Part shown: positions 57,349-64,000 of the stretch, piece by piece
Position numbering within the stretch: the first letter of the stretch is position 1
How the letters are laid out: each line of letters begins with the position of its first letter
DNA from: Tricholomella constricta
Taxonomy: Eukaryota; Basidiomycota; Agaricomycetes; Agaricales; Lyophyllaceae
Direction of reading: 5' to 3'
Assembly: GCA_013368375.1 (NCBI GenBank)
Contig: JAACJP010000008.1
Span: 62,001-126,000 of the forward strand
Length of the DNA: 64,000 nt
Program-made: the position numbers and the translations under genes
The notes under the pieces: generated by a model
Database searches by the model: none
Seen by the model: only the letters and a program-made list of their open reading frames with translations
What the model was told of the DNA's origin: nothing

Positions 57349-59570
57349 ATGCGCTCTCTTGTTCCTCTCGTTCTTCTCCTCACGATCTTTGACGCGACAT
57401 ATGCTATTAAAGTCCCTTTTGAAATCCGCACTACCAATACTCCTTCATCTCATCTGGCCCGGCGGTCTGCCAACTTGCCAGTCGACAACAACGGAAATGC
57501 ACAATACATCGGCAACATGACTTTGGGAGGTGTCGGGGTCAGAGTGTTGTTAGATACTGGAAGGTAAGCTCTCCGTGAGCTCTAATCACAACCTGTCGTT
57601 GACTGCTGTGTCAGTTCTGACTTGTGGGTGGCGTTTCCGAAAGCTCAACCATCCTCAACAGATCTTGGGAAGACAGTGACGCTGTCTTACGCTGTGGGGC
57701 AGGCTTCAGGTGCAGTGCGGCGTTTGCAGTTTTACCAGGGTTGAATTCAATACTCCTTCTGTTTAGGTCATGTCCATTCAACCACAGCAGAGATCGGTGG
57801 GTACAAGGTGGATAATCAGGCGTTCCGTGCGTACCCTAAGTCCGCAGCATGATGGCGCCGCTAACCCATCGCAGTTCTCGTTGGGAACACCAGCACGTTC
57901 TCGACAGACATTCACAGCCAGGGCTACGATGGTCTCTTCGGTCTCGGGCCTAACAAGGGCAGCGTTATCCGGAAGAAGCTCGATAAACACACTGGCGACA
58001 CCACGCTCGCCCACATTTTCCAGCAGAACCCGTCGACAGACAGCTACATCACCTTCTTGCTCGACCGCAAAAGCGACCCGTCCGACCCATTTAAGGGCCA
58101 GCTCACCATCTCCGAGCTCGCACCGGGATTCGAGAACATCACAAGCACGCCGAAGCTGGATGTTGAAACTGTCAACAGGCTCCTGAGTTCGGATCAGCAT
58201 TGGCAGGCTATCACTGACGAGAATAATGGTATCACCGGACCCGACGGCAGCCCAGTTTCTGTGAAGTCAATCGTGCCGGGTGCTCCTGATCTCACATACG
58301 TTGCGGTCTTTGATTCGGGTTTCACTTTCAGGTAGGCAGGCAGTGTGCTCAGTAGGTTCTGACCTAACGCATCTATGCCCTTGAAGCCAGGTTCCTCGTG
58401 ATGTCTCTGACGCCATCTATGGCCGTGTTAAAGGAGCTGTATACGATGTCAGAAACGAAATCTGGACGGTGCCCTGTGGGCAGTACCTTAGTATCTCCAT
58501 CCAGTTTGGTGGACGCTCTTTCCCAGTCCACCCCCTTGACACCGTCGACGATAATTTCAGCTGGAAGGATTCCCAGGGAAACAGGGTGTGCATTGGCGCG
58601 GTATGTCCCTATGCTTCTCTACGTGCCCTGGCTGACCACCATCCAGTTCCAACCGATCACCTCTGCCTTCAGTCTCCTCGGCCACTACGATATGATTCTC
58701 GGCATGAGTTTCCGTGAGCATTTTTTCTCTTCTAACTGCAGCTTTGATTGATCAGGCTCAGTACGGAATTCGTATACCCTGTTAAACTTCGGAAGCTGGG
58801 CTCAAGGTAAAAGCGGCGAGCACCCGTATATTCAGCTGTCCTCCGTCACGGACGTCGCCCAGGCTCGTCAAGATTTTATCAAAGTTCGTCTTGGCGGCGT
58901 TGACACCATAAACGACGATAAATGGGCTCTCCTCCCTGCGGATCAGATGCAGCGTTCTCCTGTATCCGAAGAAGAGAAAAAGAAGAAGTATCAAGAGCTC
59001 GTCCTCAGTCGCTGGCCGTACATCCTCACTGGCTGCCTCGTCTTCGTCCTCATTGTCGTCGGTTTGTGCATATGGCGCTGCTGCTGCCGCAAGGGCGCAA
59101 AGAAGCCGTCCAAAAAGACCAAAAACCTCTTCTCGACGGAGCCCGCCAGCACTACTTACCTGCCCCTGCAAGGACCGGGAGGCGTGCCCGCTAAGGATGT
59201 CCATTCACCCGGCTTGTCGCCTGGCGGCCAGTACGAAGCGCATTCCCAGTCCCAGTACTCGCTCGACTCGCCGTATCCGCCTACCAAGGGCGACCCCTCG
59301 GACAGCGGACAGTATGCTGCCCACTCACAGTCCCAATACTCTCTGGACTCGCAGTACCCGGCAGGTACCCGGTACCCTCCTGGTGTGCATGCTCAACACG
59401 CATCACAGTATGGCAGCAGCGCTGAATTCTACAACGGTGGCCAACAACATCCGTCGGAGCCGAAGTCCCCCATCCGGAGTCAGCATCCCTCTGACGCGCA
59501 ATATCCCTCCCCGCCGCAATATTCGAGCGGCAATCACCCTCCATCACCACATTACGGTTACCCGCAGTAA
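57349..59570 (+). CDS. Membrane-anchored pepsin-like aspartic protease 2
   Basis: ATG 57349 gives a signal peptide (MRSLVPLVLLLTIFDATYA) and a dibasic ARRSAN site. The first active-site block, split by an intron at about 57564, reads VLLDTGSSDLWVAF. The flap-side region has GYDGLFGLGPNKGS. The second block reads VAVFDSGFTF, again with Phe in the position usual for Thr. A C-terminal span (YILTGCLVFVLIVVGLCIW) is followed by CCCRKGAKKPSKK and a Ser/Gln/Tyr/Pro-rich tail with two copies of AHSQSQYSLDS (about 59235-59365). Shared features with the minus-strand gene at 52964 (the NG-x-GPDG block, the DxGF motif, TM anchor) mark them as paralogues. Internal introns near 57565-57615, 57700-57770, 57825-57890, 58332-58388 and 58600-58760 are approximate. 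Confidence 0.82.
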
Positions 59571-59910
59571 ATGCAGGATCATGGGCATTGACATTTGCAT
59601 GCTTCCTTTTGGCATGCTGCATCTTTTTTTTTTACTTAGCTTTCTTCCGATCCAGTAGTATGGACTTTGCGATGCCAGGGCACATGGCGATGATCTCGCT
59701 CGCTGGACGATTCTTAATACAATACAGCTAGCTGTAATTCTTGGATATAACATCGTTTGGAGAGAAACATGAGTGGTCGTGAGAATGAGAGGAGATGTGA
59801 GGATGCACGAGGGATGAAGTGTGGTCGGTCGGCAATGTATTATATAAGGTGACGAGCAGTGGGATATCCAGAAGCTACAATGTATGAGATCCGAAAAGAA
59901 ACATGGTCGG
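59571..59910. other. Convergent 3' flanks
   Basis: 340 bp of non-coding DNA between protease 2 and heme oxygenase copy 2. No gene recognised. Confidence 0.5.
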
Positions 59911-61051
59911 TCACTCTGCGCTTGAAGTGACAGGGTCTGTGATGGTAGCGAACCATCGTCCTACATCGAGGAGGCTCTGGAGACCCTTCTCTCCTGAAAA
60001 CCCAGTAACGATTAGAATGAAATGAGCCAAACAGACTAGACTCAAGAGCTTCAGTTAACTGAAATAAAACTAGTAAAGGAACTGCACATACCTGCGGCGA
60101 CCACTGCTGCAACTTGGGACACGGGGAACGATCTCTCTTGGATTGGTCGCGATGGACGTTCTACGAGAATGGGTATCTCCTTGGACTGCTCGACTACTTC
60201 AGTATCCTGACTTGGAGTGTCGACGCTGATGGTCGTAAATAGCGCGGTGTTAAGGTCGAAGGCCGTATTCGCTTCGTTGAGAACCGCGGCTGATGGAAGA
60301 GTCAACGTCAGGCCCTTAATAATTACTGAAACCAGCCGCGAGCTCATCTTACCTTTCACCTCGACGCCTATATCGCCCGCCGTGTTCATGCCCTCTCTGA
60401 ACCAATCCTTAATGCGCTTCATTTCACCTTGGTTCGCAAGCTTCGCTGACCGGAGCTCCTTGAAGGCATAGAATGACAGGCCCTGACCCACTTGCTCGTC
60501 TAGCCCATACGCCTTGCCCAGTGTTCTTCTGACCGTCTGCCCGCCGCTCAGGTCACCGAGATACCGCACGTAGGAATGCGCAAGGAGTGGCGTGGGGTCT
60601 GCAGAGTCGGCGAGCTCACGTATCCGGTCGACGTACGCCGTCAGCTCAGGGGGAGTGGATTGGAGCAACTGGGCATGTGCAGGGTGAGTCTTCCACGAGG
60701 CCTCCGGAACTTGGAGTAGAAAAGAGATGTCATCTGCGAGGGCTGATGCGCGGGCGAGTAGCGTCGGGTTGTAGGTCGGCTCGAGGACGGGGTGTGTGGC
60801 GTGACGATCGAGGGCTTGCTCAAAGGCGCTGTGAATGAGGAGTGTTAAGGATCTTGGCTGGGGAGTATGTGGGGAATGACCCACTCGTATATGTGCCACA
60901 GCATCATCAGATATCTGACGTACTCCTCCCTACGCAACCGCCCACTCAGCATTGTCGTGGCGCCTGGGCTCTTTGCCACCAGTTCGTGGGCTTCATGTGT
61001 GGCTTCCCGCAGGAGAGTGGCGAGGGGGAGGGAGAAATCGACTGTAGACAT
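59911..61051 (-). CDS. Heme oxygenase, copy 2
   Basis: Exons are 60885-61051, 60353-60828, 60092-60289 and 59911-59993, all GT-AG. The order of motifs is the family's: LREATHEAHEL with the proximal His, LWHIYDAFEQALDRHA across the first junction, PTYNPTLLARASALADD, the distal-helix YLGDLSGGQ, and the SFYAFKEL block. After the third intron a coherent tail follows (GEKGLQSLLDVGRWFA ... SAE, stop 59911-59913). Copy 1 at 17522 shares all three intron positions and most residues of the catalytic domain but not this tail. It has four extra residues (EQVG) after YGLD compared with copy 1. This looks like the more complete gene and probably the main heme-degrading enzyme. Confidence 0.88.
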
Positions 61052-61089
61052 GGTGCAGACAAGAGCAGTATGATGAATAGATCTCGGTC

Positions 61090-61099
61090 TTTATATCTA
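61090..61099 (-). promoter_or_regulatory. TATA box of heme oxygenase copy 2
   Basis: On the minus strand TAGATATAAA lies about 40 bp before the ATG, identical to the box of copy 1. Confidence 0.55.
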
Positions 61100-61428
61100 T
61101 GTTAGTTATCTGGGCCTAAGATGGCGTGCTGTGCCCCGGGTCTAAGTATCACTGGAACCGTGTGGAAGTTCTAACCATTCCGGGTCTCACTGCCGACGTT
61201 TTACTCTAAATATGTAACGCTGCGTACGCCTGACTCTCAGACTGAGAAGCGATGCTCCATTGGGGTACTACTTTGACCTGACTTTGACTCAGGCGATCAG
61301 GAAAATTGATATCGGATCCAGATCTTATCTGATACCTAATCATTGATCTATACTGGTAAAATACATTCAGGCAGGATACAGGCCAAAGGAAGACAGGAAA
61401 GGTCAGTACAGGGTAGGTGTACAAGGGT
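61100..61428. other. Intergenic stretch, no gene recognised
   Basis: Non-coding DNA between heme oxygenase copy 2 and the 3' end of the CCCH gene. Confidence 0.4.
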
Positions 61429-63206
61429 TCATATTGAAGCTGTGCCGTCATAGAAATCGAATGGTACAAGGTGAAGTCGAATGGGTGTCCGTAAAAGTTC
61501 AAAGGTTGCCAGGAGACTCGGCGGAAAATAACTATCAGGATCTCTTAGTCCTTCACAACGATTAAAGATGCGTAGATTGATGGGACGTACACTCTCCACC
61601 TTCACTTGAGTCGTGGTTGGAGTTGGGGGGGTAGACGTTGAGCGAGTGCGCGTGAGAGGCTTCGTAGGCGCTCGGTTTTCTTCTAGAGAGGAGGAAGCAT
61701 TAAAAACGGATAGATATTTGGGCTGCATACATCAGTACTGACTTTTATCCGTGCCTCGGAAAGTCATCTCGTCATTCTGGAAGTTGACATCTTGCGTCGC
61801 AGGTGGAGTTTCTGTGGAAACAACGTGGGTTTTTCTGAGATTAAAAGAATCCAGACGTCGTACTTGGTTCGCCCATGAGCACACCCCCTCCAATAACGCG
61901 CCATGATATCGGGAAAAAGTTTTTCTTCTTATTCTCATCAATGAGTGACACAGGCTTGGGCGGGAGGCAGGGCGGCAGCTTCTCGCTCTGTGATAACGGG
62001 GAGTCGACGGGCGAGGGTTCGTCATGAATACTGAGTATAGCGGTCATTAGACACACTGGCCATGCCAAAAAAGACGCTAACTAACAATGTACATTCTGAT
62101 CCGTTCGGGCAGCTTCCGTCCGCCTTGTAGAACCTACATGGTTTCGCTACACCTTTGTGTTCAGCAACTACATCGCGCGGGATAGAAAACCCAAAAATAA
62201 GACGTACTTCTGTAATTGACGGCTTTATGACGAGATGCGGAGCGCGACTGCGTCCGCGTCTTTATTACGGAGCGGAAACTAGGCGAGATGGGCTGCTGGA
62301 AGCCGTAGGTCCCATACATGTTCGGGAGCGTGGGATAGGAAGTGTCAAGCGATAGCACGGGAACATGCGTGCTCGGAGAGCCGATGTTGAATGGTGGAAC
62401 ATGGATGTGGGGCTGCTCGTCGGCGATGCGAACCTGGGACTGGTATTGGTGGTGATGTTCGTTATACTTGGGATCGTCCGTTACGAAGATGACGTCGTCG
62501 GAAAGAGAGCTGGACGTGGACGTCGAGAGGGTCGCGCTCGACTCTGCAGAGTGCGAAAAGAATTCGGAATAATAAAGTTGAGGTGGTGGGATACGGGGAG
62601 AATAAATGGGCGACGCGAGAGGGTTTACGTAGGGACTTCGCCAGCCTGTCGGCGACGCTGGATACCTAGCGTCAAACGGCGGCGGCACTTCGATGGGCAC
62701 CGGCATCTTCTTCGATGTCGAAGGGCTGCGGAGCACTAACGGGAGAGTAAATAAACGGGTAAAATGATCAGACTGATTCGTGGACAGCGGAAGAGGATAC
62801 TGACTTATAGCGGTCTCAACGTCCTGCTCGTCGACGAGCTTGGCGGCGATGTCTGATCGATATTTCGAATGTTGTTGAGGCTTCATGTCCTCGAGCTTCG
62901 TATAATGTGACCAACCTTCCGACCGTTCCATTACATGCCTGAAACGACAGCTGGAGCCGTTGCCACATCTGCCGGCCGCATAATAGCGGCATAAGTTAGG
63001 GCTCTGTAGGGGCGCCTCATTCGATAGAATGTGCGCGAAGTCACATTCCTGGGCAGAGAGAGGACATCTCGAGGTCTGGAAGAATCTGCAAGGCTTAGCT
63101 GATCAAAAGTGATGATAAGCCACGAGTTTAGAGATAAACTTTCAGGTAGGTGAAAATACATACTATGCCGCTTTTTCAGTGGAGGCTTTCTATGGCATGC
63201 TTGCAT
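61429..63206 (-). CDS. Tandem CCCH zinc-finger protein
   Basis: ATG 63206 opens a short basic exon (CHRKPPLKKRH). A splice to the acceptor GATCAG restores the frame KKRHTKPCRFFQ. Two CCCH fingers follow: C-x7-C-x6-C-x3-H (CRFFQTSRC...CDFAH) and C-x7-C-x5-C-x3-H (CRYYAAGRCGNGSSCRFRH). Such fingers bind RNA, often AU-rich or specific short motifs. The rest is Ser/Pro/Tyr-rich and probably disordered, with PPPFDARYPASPTGWRSPY. Downstream exons carry PPCLPPKPVSLIDENKKK and TRTRSTSTPPTPTTTQ. The C-terminal exons and the end at 61429 are tentative. The second finger and the frame from 62931 to about 62210 are solid. No target can be inferred. Confidence 0.75.
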
Positions 63207-64000
63207 CGTTAATGAGGTGCTACAAATCTATGGAGGAGGGACGATGATACAGTTAAGAGAACAAAAAGGATCCGTGAGGGAACGTATGGAGATGAAGGAG
63301 GAGTGGGGAAAGTTGGCGCAAGCGCCGGGAAGACCACAGATCTTTAAGTCTTCCGAACAAAGATGGCCAATGGATTTTATCGGCCACTTTGTGACGTCCT
63401 GAACAATGGACACGATCCGAAACAAATTGGACGTGGGCCAGCGGCCTAAAAGTATATGAACGCCTTGACCGTCGTGCAACAAAGTTTACAACCACGAGGC
63501 GATTGGGCTGGCGTATCCGGCGATATCAGGCTACCCGAATCATCCGTTTTCATTCCAGGGAGTCCACGATGAAGACTCCGAGGCAAGGGCAAGACAATAA
63601 GAAGAAGGCAACAGGTGTTGGCACCGTTTCTCTGGTAGGCTTATTTCCCACTCGCAGATGTAATTGGCCCTAATCTTGAGAAGCCTTGGCTTATTGTCAT
63701 AGGGGCGTATGGGCTACACCGAAGGAGAAACATGACGAATCCATATGGGAGTATGTTCCTGATCTTATTGTTATTCTTGTTAGTCCCTTCATCGCAATGA
63801 TCTCAGACTCACCGAAGTTTAAGGAGGTTTCCCGTTCCGCAAGCTTGCTCGTTTGCAGGCCGCGCTCACCACGACCTTCGAACGAGTACAGTGAAGAGTG
63901 CCGACGATATGCTCACCTAAGTATCTCGAGGATGTCGCTGGGCGCGAACAACGAAAGAGATCACTTGATCACATGAGGACGGGATATCGGCCCAATACTA
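63207..64000. other. Right-edge stretch, no gene recognised
   Basis: Contains the CCCH promoter. A plus-strand frame at 63686-63976 lacks an ATG start and any domain; I do not call it. Confidence 0.45.

Overview
The window reads as basidiomycete (most likely Agaricomycete) nuclear DNA. The protein-coding genes are split by many 48-100 bp GT-AG introns. The gene content is typical of that group: a Cre1-type C2H2 repressor, a fused Egt1 ergothioneine enzyme, a DUF6533-type membrane protein, membrane-anchored aspartic proteases, Ty3 chromoviruses and Tad-like LINEs. I could not determine the species, and all exon structures below are hand-predicted.

Positions 1-16,400 are a nest of transposable elements. 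A minus-strand Ty3/gypsy chromovirus (about 570-13,627) is broken by at least seven in-frame stops and two Asp-to-Asn changes at catalytic sites, all explicable as C-to-T on one strand. It hosts two later insertions. One is a 5.15 kb poly(A)-tailed LINE (815-5967) with a 9-bp target duplication and a still-open 1,635-codon frame. The other is a 586-bp hAT-type MITE (7236-7821) with perfect 19-bp terminal repeats and an 8-bp target duplication. Next come a transposase fragment, the 3' half of a second chromovirus (integrase, chromodomain, 475-bp LTR) and a related partial LTR pointing back at it.

Positions 17,500-64,000 are mainly host genes. In order they are: heme oxygenase copy 1 (+); a Cdc24-like RhoGEF fused to a protein kinase (-); a long gene-poor stretch; carbon catabolite repressor cre1 (+); SNF5 (-), divergently paired with a family X DNA polymerase (+) whose catalytic Asp residues look substituted; egt1 (-); a DHHC palmitoyltransferase (-), divergent from a thioesterase-like gene (+); a DUF6533-like membrane protein (-); dynactin p62 (+); a two-TM hypothetical protein (+); an arrestin-like protein (+); two divergent membrane-anchored aspartic proteases with a 5'-truncated LINE between them; heme oxygenase copy 2 (-); and a tandem CCCH zinc-finger gene (-).

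The genes do not form one pathway, although two heme oxygenases and two aspartic proteases show local or dispersed duplication. No CRISPR, operon or prokaryotic signal is present, and I saw no convincing tRNA or rRNA gene.
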